Origin: Mucilaginibacter mali
Lineage (GTDB): Bacteria > Bacteroidota > Bacteroidia > Sphingobacteriales > Sphingobacteriaceae
Reading direction: 5' to 3'
Assembly (NCBI RefSeq): GCF_013283875.1
Contig: NZ_CP054139.1
Location: 4,464,001-4,528,000 of the forward strand
Length of the DNA stretch: 64,000 bases
The first letter of the stretch is position 1. Every line of letters begins with the position of its first letter. The translations under genes and the position numbers were made by a program. Positions 16,872 to 25,965 of this stretch are shown here, piece by piece. Under the pieces are notes generated by a model. The model did no database searches. It saw nothing but the letters and a program-made list of their open reading frames with translations, and had not been told where the DNA came from.

Positions 16872-18280
16872 TCTTCGGTGGTTTTATTGGTTTTCTTAAC
16901 AATTTGCGCCATCAGTTCGGCTTCAACAACAACGCGCGAGCCTACCATGCCTACGCCTTTCATCTGGGCTATACCCCGCCTTATCGGCGCTATCAGGTTA
17001 CAATGGAAGATCACGGTATCGCCCGGTTGCACTTTATCTTTAAAACGGGCATTCTCTATTTTCAGGAACAAGGTGATATAATTTTCCGGATCGGGAACAG
17101 TGTTTAACACCAGGATACCGCCGGTTTGGGCCATCGCTTCTATCTGCAATACGCCCGGGAACAAAGGCGAACCAGGGAAGTGGCCCATAAACAGGTCCTC
17201 GTTCATGGTAACGTTCTTTAAACCTACTACGTGGCTTTTAGAAAGTTCCAGGATCTTATCGATCATCAGGAATGGCTGCCTGTGCGGCAATATTTCCATG
17301 ATCTGCACGGTATCATATACCGGCTTCATATTCGGGTCGTACACCTTCAGGTGCTTGCGGCCGCGTTCTTTCTTGATCAGCGCTTTTATCTTTTTAGCGA
17401 AGGCAACGTTAGCGGCATGGCCCGGACGGGCAGCCATAATATGGCCTTTCAGCGGCACGCCAACCAGCGCCAGGTCGCCAATCATATCCAACAGTTTATG
17501 ACGGGCCGGCTCGTTTTGGTGGCGCAGTTCAATATTATTCAGGATACCTTGCGGAGCAACGCTGATATCTTTACGGTTAAACAGTTTGGCCAGATGATCT
17601 AATTCCTCCTGGTCAACATCCTTATCAACCACAACAATGGCATTATTAAGGTCGCCGCCTTTTATCAGGTCGTGCTTCAGCAGCATTTCCAGTTCGTGCA
17701 AAAAACAGAAGGTACGGCAACTCGCTATCTCTTTTTTAAACTCGCCGATGGTTGATATACTGGCGTGCTGGCTACCCAACACGGCCGAGTTATAGTCAAC
17801 CATACAGGTAAAGCGGTAATCATCAAGCGGCATGGCTACCATTTCTACCTTACGGTCGGCTTCCGAGTAATGGATGTTATAGGGAATGTGGTAATATTCA
17901 CGATCAGCTTCCTGGTCAACAGCGCCGGCTTCGGTCAGCGCGTCAACAAACAGGATCGAACTGCCGTCCATGATCGGGGTTTCCGGTCCGTCGATATCTA
18001 TCAGCACGTTATCTATCTCCATACCCACCAGTGATGCCAGCACGTGTTCAACAGTGCTTACGCTGGCGCCATTTTGCGATATGGTGGTGCCGCGCGATGT
18101 ATCGGTAACGTTATCGGCATCAGCGTCAATAACCGGCTGCCCCTCAACATCCACACGCCTGAATTTGTAGCCGTGGTTCTCGGGCGCGGGGTTAAAAGTC
18201 ATGGTCACCTTCTCGCCGGTGTGCAAACCCGTTCCGGATACGGATACCGGGTTTTTGATAGTTCTTTGTTTTACGTTCAT
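16868..18280 (-). CDS. lpxC/fabZ: bifunctional LpxC deacetylase / FabZ dehydratase
   Basis: A 470-residue fusion typical of Bacteroidetes. Residues 1-about 310 are LpxC (zinc-dependent deacetylation of UDP-3-acyl-GlcNAc, the committed step of lipid A): GLHTGEKV, STVEHVLASL (zinc His), FLHELEMLL...HDLIKGGDLNNAIVV, and RHKLLDMIGDLAL. Residues about 320-465 are FabZ, 3-hydroxyacyl-ACP dehydratase: LPHRQPFLMIDKI, GHFPGSPLFPGVLQIEAMAQ with catalytic His and Glu. It acts in the cytosol, where both activities compete for the same 3-hydroxyacyl-ACP. Start ATG at 18280. Confidence 0.97.
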   Translation of the reverse strand: MNVKQRTIKNPVSVSGTGLHTGEKVTMTFNPAPENHGYKFRRVDVEGQPVIDADADNVTDTSRGTTISQNGASVSTVEHVLASLVGMEIDNVLIDIDGPETPIMDGSSILFVDALTEAGAVDQEADREYYHIPYNIHYSEADRKVEMVAMPLDDYRFTCMVDYNSAVLGSQHASISTIGEFKKEIASCRTFCFLHELEMLLKHDLIKGGDLNNAIVVVDKDVDQEELDHLAKLFNRKDISVAPQGILNNIELRHQNEPARHKLLDMIGDLALVGVPLKGHIMAARPGHAANVAFAKKIKALIKKERGRKHLKVYDPNMKPVYDTVQIMEILPHRQPFLMIDKILELSKSHVVGLKNVTMNEDLFMGHFPGSPLFPGVLQIEAMAQTGGILVLNTVPDPENYITLFLKIENARFKDKVQPGDTVIFHCNLIAPIRRGIAQMKGVGMVGSRVVVEAELMAQIVKKTNKTTEE

Positions 18281-18295
18281 AAATTATACTTTCAC

Positions 18296-18385
18296 CTCTC
18301 CCCAACCCTCTCCAAAGGGGGGGGTAGAAGTTTTTGTTTTATTTAAGCCCTCCCCCTCGGGGAGGGTTTGGGAGGGGTCCGGGGT
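18296..18385. repeat. CCCTCTCC-family palindrome between lpxD and lpxC-fabZ
   Basis: Direct and inverted words CCTCTCCCCAACCCTCTCC and GGGAGGGTTTGGGAGGGG form a long hairpin. It fills almost the whole gap in the lipid A operon, so it would be transcribed within the mRNA. Confidence 0.8.
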
Positions 18386-19432
18386 CTAATTCCCCTGGTT
18401 CTTATTCAGTTCAGCAATTATTTTCTCTAATTCCTGTATTCTTTTCTCCAGTTCGGGCAGGCGCTGAAACACTACCTGGCTCCGCATATGGTCTTTATAT
18501 GGCGCGGCGGGCGAACCCATCCACGGTTTATTTTCTTCTTTAATTACACGGCTCACACCTGATTGCGCCTGCACCTGTGTGCCGTTGGCAATGGTGATAT
18601 GCCCTACCACGCCAACCTGTCCGCCCAATACCACCCGTTCGCCAATTTTGGTACTGCCCGATATACCGGTTTGCGCTGCCACTACCGTGTTGGCACCAAC
18701 CTCTACATTGTGCGCAATCTGCACCAAATTATCCAGCTTAACGCCTTTGCGTATTACTGTCGATCCCATGGTGGCCCTGTCAACCGTCGTGTTCGACCCG
18801 ATCTCCACATCGTCCTCAATCACAACGTTGCCTATCTGGGCAATTTTGTTGTAGCTGCCATCCGCATTAGGCGCAAAACCAAAACCATCGGCACCAATTA
18901 TCGTACCCGAATGGATAATGACGTTGTTACCCAGCACACAATCAAAGTATACGGTAACACCGGGAAAAAGTGTTACATTATTTCCCAGGGTAACATTATC
19001 GGCTATAAAAGTATTGGGGTAAATTTTGCAATTATCGCCCACGGTAACCCCCGGACCAACGTATGCGAACGCGCCCACATAAGCATTCCCGCCAATTTTA
19101 GCGGTTGGATGGATGAACGATGGTTGTTCGATACCAGTTTTATTCAGCTTAAGCGCGTTATACTTTTCAAGCAGCACCGCGAATGAACTGTAGGCGTTCT
19201 CTACCCGTACCAGCGTAGCGCTTACGGGCGATGCCAGCACCTGGTCTTTATTTACGATCACCACCGAAGCGCCGGTAGTGTATAAAAAACTCTCGTATTT
19301 AGGGTTAGCCAAAAAAGAAAGCGCGCCTTCGGTGGCTTCTTCAATTTTTGCCAGCCGGTTTACTGTTGCCGAGGCATCACCTTCAACAGTACCGTTAAGC
19401 AGAAAACTTATATCGCGGGCAGTAAATTGCAT
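18386..19432 (-). CDS. lpxD: UDP-3-O-acylglucosamine N-acyltransferase
   Basis: A 348-residue LpxD, third enzyme of lipid A synthesis, N-acylating UDP-3-O-acyl-GlcN. The N-terminal uridine-binding domain (to about residue 100) ends at AVLLEKY; hexapeptide repeats follow (IHPTAKIGGNAYVGAFAYVG), with catalytic His in NLVQIAHNVEVG and the C-terminal helix LPELEKRIQELEKIIAELNK. Member of the lpxD, lpxC-fabZ, lpxA operon. Confidence 0.97.
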   Translation of the reverse strand: MQFTARDISFLLNGTVEGDASATVNRLAKIEEATEGALSFLANPKYESFLYTTGASVVIVNKDQVLASPVSATLVRVENAYSSFAVLLEKYNALKLNKTGIEQPSFIHPTAKIGGNAYVGAFAYVGPGVTVGDNCKIYPNTFIADNVTLGNNVTLFPGVTVYFDCVLGNNVIIHSGTIIGADGFGFAPNADGSYNKIAQIGNVVIEDDVEIGSNTTVDRATMGSTVIRKGVKLDNLVQIAHNVEVGANTVVAAQTGISGSTKIGERVVLGGQVGVVGHITIANGTQVQAQSGVSRVIKEENKPWMGSPAAPYKDHMRSQVVFQRLPELEKRIQELEKIIAELNKNQGN

Positions 19433-19492
19433 CCGGCAAATTTAGTTGTTAAATGGTTAATGGGCAAATTACAAAAATCGGCCCAAATATGG

Positions 19493-20719
19493 TTATAAAA
19501 GGTCTTTGCTATAGCAAAATATGTATTTTTTTACAGTTTTAGCCAACGCGCCCAAGGTAGAGTCATCACTGGCCGTAGTGATATCCCTCACCGAACCATC
19601 CTTCATCAGGATGCGGATATTGCCATCGCCAACACGGTAAGCATTGTTGCTGATAGTATCGGTAAACACAAAATAACTTGCCTCGGCTTCGCTGATGTTG
19701 AACTTTTTTACGGCTTTCTTCAGCAGTTCGTCAACCTTTTGCTGCGATGTGGCTTTACTGCCCATATCGGTATGGTAAAGCTTACGGCCTATCAGGTTTT
19801 GGCAAAGTGTAGAAAGTACCAGGTCTTCGCACTTTTGCCACACCTTAATGGCCGACATGATATCGCTGTCATCTAGCGCAGAAAAGATATCCAGGTTCTT
19901 TTCATCGCGCACAAAAGCTTCCTTGTTGATGGTGTTTACCAAAAAATGGTTTAACGCCGGCGTAGCGAAAAGTGGTTTGCCGTTCAGCGCCAACTCGCGG
20001 GCGCGCTTCAGTATCTTACCCAAAAGCTGTTCGGCCGCTATAACGGTTTTATGCAGGTAAACCTGCCAGTACATCAGGCGGCGGCTGATCAGGAAGTTCT
20101 CTATCGAATAGATGCCTTTCTCTTCCACCACAATATGGTCGTCTACCACGTTCAGCATTTTGATGATCCGTTCGGAACTGATCACGCCTTCGGATACCCC
20201 GGTAAAAAAGCTGTCGCGGTTCAGGTAATCCATCCGGTCCATATCCAGCTGGCTGGACACCAACTGGTGCAGGAATTTCTTATGATAGGTATCATTAAAA
20301 ATATCCATGGCCATTTGCAGCTTGCCGTCCAGATCGCGGTTGATGCAATCCATCATGGCGGTAGAGATATCCTCGTGCGAGATCCCCTGCACAATACTTT
20401 CCTCCAGCGCGTGCGAAAACGGGCCGTGGCCGATATCGTGCAGCAAAATGGCAATGGTTACGGCTTCCTGCTCTTCACCGGTAATATCCTGCCCCTTGTT
20501 ACACAGCGTCTCAATGGCGGTGCTCATGAGGTGCATAGCGCCAAGGGCATGATGAAAACGGGTATGCAGCGCACCGGGATATACCAGGTGGGTCATGCCC
20601 AGTTGTTTGATATAACGCAGGCGTTGGAAGTACGGGTGCTCGATCAGGTCGAAAACCAGTTCGGATGGTATACTGATAAACCCGTAAACCGGGTCGTTGA
20701 TGATCTTCTTTTTATTCAA
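19493..20719 (-). CDS. HD domain phosphohydrolase (dGTPase-like)
   Basis: A 408-residue protein beginning LNKKKIINDPVYGFI (TTG start at 20719), the point where homologues I recall begin; the open frame extends 28 codons further to another TTG at 20803, so the start is uncertain. The HD motif is complete: TRFHHALGAMHL (H), LLHDIGHGPFSHALE (HD), and DMDRMDYLNRDSFFTG. The family hydrolyses phosphate esters or dNTPs in the cytosol; the substrate here is unproven. It is first in the lipid A operon and divergent from porX. Confidence 0.87.
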   Translation of the reverse strand: MNKKKIINDPVYGFISIPSELVFDLIEHPYFQRLRYIKQLGMTHLVYPGALHTRFHHALGAMHLMSTAIETLCNKGQDITGEEQEAVTIAILLHDIGHGPFSHALEESIVQGISHEDISTAMMDCINRDLDGKLQMAMDIFNDTYHKKFLHQLVSSQLDMDRMDYLNRDSFFTGVSEGVISSERIIKMLNVVDDHIVVEEKGIYSIENFLISRRLMYWQVYLHKTVIAAEQLLGKILKRARELALNGKPLFATPALNHFLVNTINKEAFVRDEKNLDIFSALDDSDIMSAIKVWQKCEDLVLSTLCQNLIGRKLYHTDMGSKATSQQKVDELLKKAVKKFNISEAEASYFVFTDTISNNAYRVGDGNIRILMKDGSVRDITTASDDSTLGALAKTVKKYIFCYSKDLL

Positions 20720-20931
20720 AGCGGCAATATTGGATGCAAAAGTGCCAAATAAAGCTGAGTTTGGGGTAAAAGCAAGGGTAAAAATTTGAGAGTAATCAAC
20801 CAAATCGGACTAAGCATTTTCAACCGACGGTCATATTTGTTAATTTTTGTTAATTACCTTTATAAAGCCATAACAAAAGGCGTGCTTTGGGGTTATACCT
20901 GAACCAAAATTTTTTGACTTTTAAATACAAC

Positions 20932-22482
20932 ATGGATACGAATATACTTTGGGCCGACGACGAAATTGATTTGCTGAAACCCCATATACTTTTTTTGAAC
21001 GAAAAAGGCTACAAGGTGACTACCGCCACCAACGGCCACGACGCATTAGACGCCTTTAAAAATGGTTACTACGACCTTGTTTTTCTGGACGAGAACATGC
21101 CCGGCCTTACCGGCCTGGAAACCCTGTCGGAAATTAAGAATATCAACAGCGATGTACCAGTGGTAATGATCACCAAAAGCGAGGAGGAATACCTGATGGA
21201 GGATGCCATCGGATCGAAAATTGCCGATTATCTCATTAAACCGGTTAACCCGCGCCAGGTGCTGATGACCATTAAAAAGCTGACCGAAAATAAGAAGCTG
21301 GTGGGCGCTAAAACCACCATGGCCTATCAGCAGGACTTTCGTACGCTGGGCATGACGCTGAACGATAACCTCAGCTTCCAGGAATGGGTTGATGTATACA
21401 AAAAACTGATCTACTGGGAACTGGAACTGGAAAGCCTGGAAGATGCCGGCATGCACGAGATCCTTACCCTGCAAAAAGCAGAGGCCAACGTACAGTTTTG
21501 CAAGTTTGTGGAGAAGAACTACCTCAACTGGCTGAAGAACCCCGATTCGGCGCCGACCTTTTCGCACCAGCTGTTTAAAAAGAAGGTGTTCCCTAAGATT
21601 GATGACAGCGGCCCGGTATTTTTTATCCTGATAGATAACCTGCGGTACGATCAGTTTAAACTCATCAACCCGCTTATTTCCGAGTACTTCCGCATGGAGG
21701 AGGAGGATACCTATTATAGTATTCTGCCGACTGCTACCCAATATGCCCGCAACGCCATTTTTGCCGGCCTGATGCCGCTGGAAATGGAAAAACGCTTCCC
21801 AGGCATGTGGCAAAACGACGAGGACGAAGGTGGCAAAAATCTGCACGAAGAAGCCTTCCTGGGCGACCAGATCAAGCGGGTAATGCGCAAGGATTGCAAA
21901 TTCTCTTACACCAAGATCCTGAACATAGACGAGGGCCGCGCGCTGAACGAATCGGTAAACAACCTGATGCGTAACGAACTGAACGTGGTAGTATACAACT
22001 TTGTAGATATGCTGAGCCATGCCCGCACCGATATGCAGATGATCCGCGAACTGGCCAGCGATGACGCCGCCTACCGTTCGTTAACCCTATCCTGGTTCGA
22101 GCATTCACCTCTGTTCGAGTTATTGAAATTCCTGGCCAGTAAACAGGTAAAAGTGATCATCAGTACCGACCACGGCACCATCAAGGTAAAAAACCCAAGC
22201 AAGATCATCGGCGACCGTAATACCAATACCAACCTGCGTTACAAGCAAGGCAAAAACCTCAACTTTAACGCTAAGGATGTTTTCCACGTAAAAAATCCGC
22301 ACGATGCCATGCTGCCCAAACTGCATGTAAGCAGCAGCTTTGTTTTTGCCAAGGTTGATAATTATTTTGTTTACCCTAACAACTACAACCAGTTTGTTAA
22401 CTTCTATAACGAAACCTTTCAGCATGGAGGGATTTCGCTTGAAGAGATGATCATCCCGGTGATCACTTACGGGCCTAAATAG
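20932..22482 (+). CDS. porX: PorX-type response regulator with PglZ (alkaline-phosphatase-fold) effector
   Basis: A 516-residue protein: receiver domain (residues about 3-120; phosphoacceptor Asp in LVFLDENMPG, Lys in YLIKPVNP), a helical linker, and a PglZ alkaline-phosphatase-like domain (about 190-510; FILIDNLRYDQ, FVDMLSHARTD, ISTDHGTIKVK). PorX with sensor PorY regulates the type IX secretion system in Bacteroidetes; the PglZ domain acts on oligonucleotides in the studied homologue. I chose ATG at 20932 (MDTNILWADDE) instead of the frame start at 20887. No porY is adjacent. Confidence 0.92.
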   Translation: MDTNILWADDEIDLLKPHILFLNEKGYKVTTATNGHDALDAFKNGYYDLVFLDENMPGLTGLETLSEIKNINSDVPVVMITKSEEEYLMEDAIGSKIADYLIKPVNPRQVLMTIKKLTENKKLVGAKTTMAYQQDFRTLGMTLNDNLSFQEWVDVYKKLIYWELELESLEDAGMHEILTLQKAEANVQFCKFVEKNYLNWLKNPDSAPTFSHQLFKKKVFPKIDDSGPVFFILIDNLRYDQFKLINPLISEYFRMEEEDTYYSILPTATQYARNAIFAGLMPLEMEKRFPGMWQNDEDEGGKNLHEEAFLGDQIKRVMRKDCKFSYTKILNIDEGRALNESVNNLMRNELNVVVYNFVDMLSHARTDMQMIRELASDDAAYRSLTLSWFEHSPLFELLKFLASKQVKVIISTDHGTIKVKNPSKIIGDRNTNTNLRYKQGKNLNFNAKDVFHVKNPHDAMLPKLHVSSSFVFAKVDNYFVYPNNYNQFVNFYNETFQHGGISLEEMIIPVITYGPK

Positions 22483-22572
22483 TACCTTGATTTAAGGATT
22501 TAGGGATCATAAGGATTTTTGTGCCACTGTTGTCATTTTTTACGGGATAGGTTTCGTTTAAATAAATTTCAG

Positions 22573-22580
22573 TAAATTTG
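22573..22580 (+). promoter_or_regulatory. -7 box directly before the antitoxin gene
   Basis: TAAATTTG matches TAnnTTTG, and the antitoxin ATG comes three bases later, so the transcript would be leaderless or nearly so. No clear -33 TTG is seen at the usual distance. Confidence 0.5.
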
Positions 22581-22583
22581 GGT

Positions 22584-22757
22584 ATGGTAATAGAGATCAA
22601 AAAAGGCGATTCCCCTGAAAAGATCGACAAGGAGTTAAAAAAAATACTTGACAAAGCTGCTGCGGAAAAAAAACAGCACCTCGAAAAGTTTTTTGGCATT
22701 TTAAAACTCGATGAAGATCCGGTAACGTTGCAAAGAAGATGGCGCGATGAGTGGTAA
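22584..22757 (+). CDS. small antitoxin-like protein (partner of VapC)
   Basis: A 57-residue protein, MVIEIKKGDSPEKIDKEL and then KKILDKAAAEKKQHLEKFFG, rich in Lys and Glu and likely helical. The C-terminus, LQRRWRDEW, resembles the toxin-binding tail of VapB-like antitoxins. Its end overlaps the PIN toxin gene by 11 bp. Position, size and overlap make it the antitoxin; the fold class is not recognised by sequence alone. The gene is too short for standard ORF cut-offs. Confidence 0.75.
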   Translation: MVIEIKKGDSPEKIDKELKKILDKAAAEKKQHLEKFFGILKLDEDPVTLQRRWRDEW

Positions 22758-23130
22758 CGATATTTTAATTGATACTAATATCTTGTTATACTTTTTGAAC
22801 GGCGATAAAGATGTAAAAAAGTTCTTCATTGATTACAATCCCATAATTTCCTTTATCACCGAGTTAGAAGTGTTGTCATCCCCCGAACTCACAGACGATG
22901 ATAAAGCTAATATCGGGCATTTGTTAAACGGCCTGACTATACTTACTTATAACGACAAACACAAACAGGCCGTTTTAAATATAAGGGCAGCTAAAAGGCT
23001 AAAATTACCGGATGCTATTATTGCCGCCACAGCCATAACCGCCGGTATACCTTTGGTTACTGCCGATGAGTCGTTTAAGAATACCAAGTCTCTTCATACT
23101 ATTTTTTATCGTCCTGTAATTAATGAATAG
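22747..23130 (+). CDS. PIN domain toxin, VapC-like
   Basis: A 127-residue PIN nuclease: ILIDTNILLYFLNG (first acidic residue, Asp), ITELEVLSS (Glu), KLKLPDAIIAATAI-type Asp (LPDAIIAAT) and VTADESF. VapC toxins cleave RNA, commonly initiator tRNA or 23S rRNA. The pair sits between porX and tsaE, and the toxin stop overlaps the tsaE start by eight bases, so tsaE may be read through from the toxin operon. Confidence 0.9.
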   Translation: MSGNDILIDTNILLYFLNGDKDVKKFFIDYNPIISFITELEVLSSPELTDDDKANIGHLLNGLTILTYNDKHKQAVLNIRAAKRLKLPDAIIAATAITAGIPLVTADESFKNTKSLHTIFYRPVINE

Positions 23131-23539
23131 CTTTTTATTTCAACTCGATCAGATCAATACCATTGCTTCGCAGATCCTGGCTGAAGCCGCCAACCAAACG
23201 ATCTTTCTTTTTTATGGCGAGATGGGCGCGGGTAAAACCACCCTTATTAAAGCCATGGCCGAGGCTTTAGGTATCGAAGGCCAGGCCAGCAGCCCTACCT
23301 TTGCCATAGTGAACGAATATGCGGGCAAATCAGGCCCTGTCTACCACTTCGATTTTTACCGCCTCAAGAACCAAACCGAGGCCCTGGATATGGGCTACGA
23401 AGAATATTTCTACTCGGGTAATTATTGCTTTATCGAGTGGCCCGAGCGCATACCCGACCTGCTGCCGCTCAATTATATAGAAATACATATCAGTGCCAAT
23501 GCCGATAGTTCGCGGCAAATAACTTTAGTAAAAATTTAA
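23123..23539 (+). CDS. tsaE: tRNA threonylcarbamoyladenosine biosynthesis ATPase TsaE
   Basis: A 138-residue TsaE. Walker A GEMGAGKTT, then SSPTFAIVNEY and YHFDFYRL, and CFIEWPERIPDLLP at the end, all as in the family. It is the ATPase partner of TsaB/TsaD in making t6A at position 37 of ANN-decoding tRNAs. Its start overlaps the PIN toxin gene, an unusual neighbour. Followed 43 bp later by ald. Confidence 0.96.
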   Translation: MNSFLFQLDQINTIASQILAEAANQTIFLFYGEMGAGKTTLIKAMAEALGIEGQASSPTFAIVNEYAGKSGPVYHFDFYRLKNQTEALDMGYEEYFYSGNYCFIEWPERIPDLLPLNYIEIHISANADSSRQITLVKI

Positions 23540-23582
23540 CGTAATAATACCTATTTTTACATAGATTAAACCAACGCTAAGA

Positions 23583-24812
23583 ATGGGTTCAGGCAAATAC
23601 AGCGGATTTTCTGACGTGGCCAAACAGGCTATGATGCAGCCCCAGGAATCGATGCTGGAAGTGAAAAACAGGAAGAATAAACTGTATATCGGCATCCCGA
23701 AGGAAACCTCATTCCAGGAGAACCGGGTACCTTTAACGCCGCTGTCTGTTGCCCTGCTTATCCATAACGGGCACGAGGTGATCCTGGAAAGCAATGCCGG
23801 TAAAGCCGCCAATTTTTCGGACAAGGACTATAGCGAGCAGGGTGCCCGCATTGTTTACGATCATAAAGCGGTTTACGAGGCTTCGGACATTATTATGAAA
23901 GTGGCCCCGCCTACCATGGCCGAGATCGGGCTGATGAAATCGCACCAGATACTGATCTCTACCCTGCAATTAGCCACACTTACCGCCGAATGTGTAAACG
24001 CCATGATGAGTAAAAAGATCACGGCGCTTAGCTACGAGCATTTGCAGGATGAGGGTGGTTCGCTTACCGTTATCCGCGCCATGAGCGAGATCGTAGGCGC
24101 TACATCCATACTCATCGCCGCCGAATACCTAAGCAATGTGTTTGATGGCAAGGGCCTGATGCTGGGCGGTATCACCGGCGTACCCCCTACCGAAATTGTG
24201 ATACTGGGCGCCGGCACCGTTGGCGAATATGCCGCCCGCACCGCCATATCATTAGGCGCTCAGGTAAAGGTGTTCGATCCGTCCATCTATAAACTCCGCC
24301 GCCTGCAAAATAATATCGGCAGCCGCGTATTTACATCGGTAGTGCAGCCTATCGTATTAGAGAAAGCCATTACCACCTGCGATGTAGCCATCGGCGCCAT
24401 GCGCGCCAAGGATGGCCGCAGCCCCTGCATCGTATCCGAAGAGACCGTAAGCCGAATGAAGCCAAACTCAGTAATTATTGATGTAAGTATCGACCAGGGC
24501 GGCTGCTTCGAAACATCCGAAGTAACCAACCATACCCACCCGGTTTTCCGCAAGTACGATGTGATCCATTATTGCGTGCCTAACATCGCGTCGCGCGTGG
24601 CCCGTACCGCTACTTACGCGCTCACTAACATCTTCACGCCCATTTTGCTGGACATTGGCGAGCAGGGCGGCATTAAAAATGTAATATGGCACAACGCCGG
24701 CATCCGCAACGCGGTGTATTTATATCAGGGCCAGCTCACCAACAAATACATTGGCGAACGCTTTAACATCCCCTGCAAAGACCTTGACCTGTTAGTGGTA
24801 TCGCATCAATAG
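23583..24812 (+). CDS. ald: alanine dehydrogenase
   Basis: A 409-residue enzyme of the alanine dehydrogenase/transhydrogenase family: IGIPKETSFQENRVPLTP (substrate-binding Arg and Lys), the Rossmann loop GAGTVGEYAARTAISLG, and IDVSIDQGGCFETS. It interconverts L-alanine and pyruvate with NAD in the cytosol. The first 30 residues (MGSGKYSGFSDVAKQAMMQ) form an N-terminal extension relative to B. subtilis Ald, which I recall as common in Bacteroidetes. The D-Ala-D-Ala dipeptidase gene begins eight bases later. Confidence 0.93.
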   Translation: MGSGKYSGFSDVAKQAMMQPQESMLEVKNRKNKLYIGIPKETSFQENRVPLTPLSVALLIHNGHEVILESNAGKAANFSDKDYSEQGARIVYDHKAVYEASDIIMKVAPPTMAEIGLMKSHQILISTLQLATLTAECVNAMMSKKITALSYEHLQDEGGSLTVIRAMSEIVGATSILIAAEYLSNVFDGKGLMLGGITGVPPTEIVILGAGTVGEYAARTAISLGAQVKVFDPSIYKLRRLQNNIGSRVFTSVVQPIVLEKAITTCDVAIGAMRAKDGRSPCIVSEETVSRMKPNSVIIDVSIDQGGCFETSEVTNHTHPVFRKYDVIHYCVPNIASRVARTATYALTNIFTPILLDIGEQGGIKNVIWHNAGIRNAVYLYQGQLTNKYIGERFNIPCKDLDLLVVSHQ

Positions 24813-24820
24813 ATCTCAAC

Positions 24821-25486
24821 ATGCGCGGTTTAATTCTTATTTTATTAACAAGCGTTCTTTGCTTCAACGTACCGGCGCAGCACAAGCCGCATATATTAAG
24901 TGTGCAGGATTATACCCGGCAAATAAAAACCGCGCCCGATAAGCGCCTGGTAGAGATCGGTAAGGTAGTCCCCGGCATTAAGCTGGATATTAAATACGCC
25001 ACCACCGATAATTTTATGCACCGGGTGATGTATGCCCAAGCCCGCGCCTTTGCCCGCGCCCCGGTAGCCGAAGCGCTGAAACAGGTACAGGCCGATCTGA
25101 AGGCCAAAGGTTTGGGGTTGAAAATTTACGATGCCTACCGCCCTTACGCGGTTACCGTAGATTTTTATAAGATGACGCCCGACACCAATTTTGTAGCCGA
25201 CCCGCGCTACGGATCGAAACATAACCGCGGCTGCGCGATAGACCTCAGCATCATCAATTTAAAAACCGGCAGGGAATTAAATATGCCCACCCCATTCGAC
25301 AGCTTCAGCCGCAAAGCAGCATCTGATTACGCCGGCCTCCCCCCCGAACAGTTACAAAATCGCGAATTATTAAAAGCGGTGATGGAAGCCCACGGCTTCA
25401 AAGCCCTTCGCACCGAGTGGTGGCATTTTGATTTCACCGGCTGGCAGGGGTACGAGTTGCTGGATGTGCCGTTTGGGATGTTGTAG
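24821..25486 (+). CDS. ddpX: D-alanyl-D-alanine dipeptidase (VanX/DdpX family, M15D)
   Basis: A 221-residue exported peptidase (signal peptide MRGLILILLTSVLCFNVPAQ). Zinc ligands are seen in SKHNRGCAID (His, Asp; note Cys where Ala is usual) and EWWHFDF (Glu as base and the second His); YDAYRPY is the conserved Arg motif. It hydrolyses D-Ala-D-Ala to D-Ala, in the periplasm here, in peptidoglycan turnover. The eight-base spacing to ald suggests one transcript linking D-Ala-D-Ala hydrolysis with alanine use, although Ald acts on the L form. Confidence 0.92.
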   Translation: MRGLILILLTSVLCFNVPAQHKPHILSVQDYTRQIKTAPDKRLVEIGKVVPGIKLDIKYATTDNFMHRVMYAQARAFARAPVAEALKQVQADLKAKGLGLKIYDAYRPYAVTVDFYKMTPDTNFVADPRYGSKHNRGCAIDLSIINLKTGRELNMPTPFDSFSRKAASDYAGLPPEQLQNRELLKAVMEAHGFKALRTEWWHFDFTGWQGYELLDVPFGML

Positions 25487-25506
25487 CGAACGCCGGTGAT
25501 TGGTGA

Positions 25507-25632
25507 GGCTTTGTAAACGAACGTCAACCCTTCACGGCGCCGGTAGCCCCGTTTTCTGTCCAAGTTTTGCCCCCGGCCCGCAGCTCACCGCATGCAAAAG
25601 CTTTCCCGCCAATCGGGTTTAGGGGTGTGAGG
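25507..25632 (+). repeat. left inverted-repeat arm of the XRE cassette
   Basis: About 125 bp with GGCTTTGT, GAACG, CCGGTAGCCCCG, TTTCCCGCCAATCGG and GTTTAGG in this order. The reverse complement of 26781-26925 contains the same words in the same order, so the two stretches are degenerate inverted copies enclosing the cassette. A partial copy occurs at 43020-43090. Confidence 0.65.
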
Positions 25633-25646
25633 ATACTACAGCAATG

Positions 25647-25684
25647 ATACATATTGTATGTTGACTAATGCATACAATATGTAT
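25647..25684. promoter_or_regulatory. paired palindromic operators of the XRE regulator
   Basis: ATACATATTGTATG (25647-25660) and its exact inverse CATACAATATGTAT (25671-25684) are separated by 10 bases. Each half is itself nearly palindromic (ATACA-ta-TTGTAT), so each can hold a dimer, as in the two-operator control regions of restriction-modification C proteins. The start codon follows 12 bases later. A third copy lies before the convergent gene. Confidence 0.75.
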
Positions 25685-25695
25685 ACAATTGTTGT

Positions 25696-25965
25696 GTGAT
25701 AAATCAGTTTCTTTTAAAAGAGTTTGGTACACGTGTTAAAACGCTAAGGGCTAATAAAAAACTTAGCCAGGAAGCACTTTCCCGCAATACCGGCTTTCAT
25801 CGCACTTATATTGGGATGATTGAGCGTGGGGAGCGAAATATTTCACTTATAAACATTGCTGTATTCGCCAAGGCTTTTGAGATTTCAATATCCCAACTAC
25901 TGGATTTTGCATCACAACAGGACAGTCGTCCTTTATCGGATTATGAAACTAAATCGGGTAATTAA
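25696..25965 (+). CDS. XRE-family regulator, C-protein-like
   Basis: An 89-residue protein with one helix-turn-helix domain: LSQEALSRNTGFHRTYIGMIERG at about residues 22-45, then SLINIAVFAKAFEISISQLL. Size and structure match controller (C) proteins of restriction-modification systems. A GTG start at 25696 is the only start compatible with the operator upstream. Its stop overlaps the ATG of the next gene (TAATG). It probably binds the paired operators at 25647-25684 and the matching site at 26673. Confidence 0.9.
   Translation: MINQFLLKEFGTRVKTLRANKKLSQEALSRNTGFHRTYIGMIERGERNISLINIAVFAKAFEISISQLLDFASQQDSRPLSDYETKSGN

Noticed and set aside
22120-22425. 101-codon reverse frame within porX
   Set aside because: Antisense shadow of the PglZ domain with no own promoter or motif.
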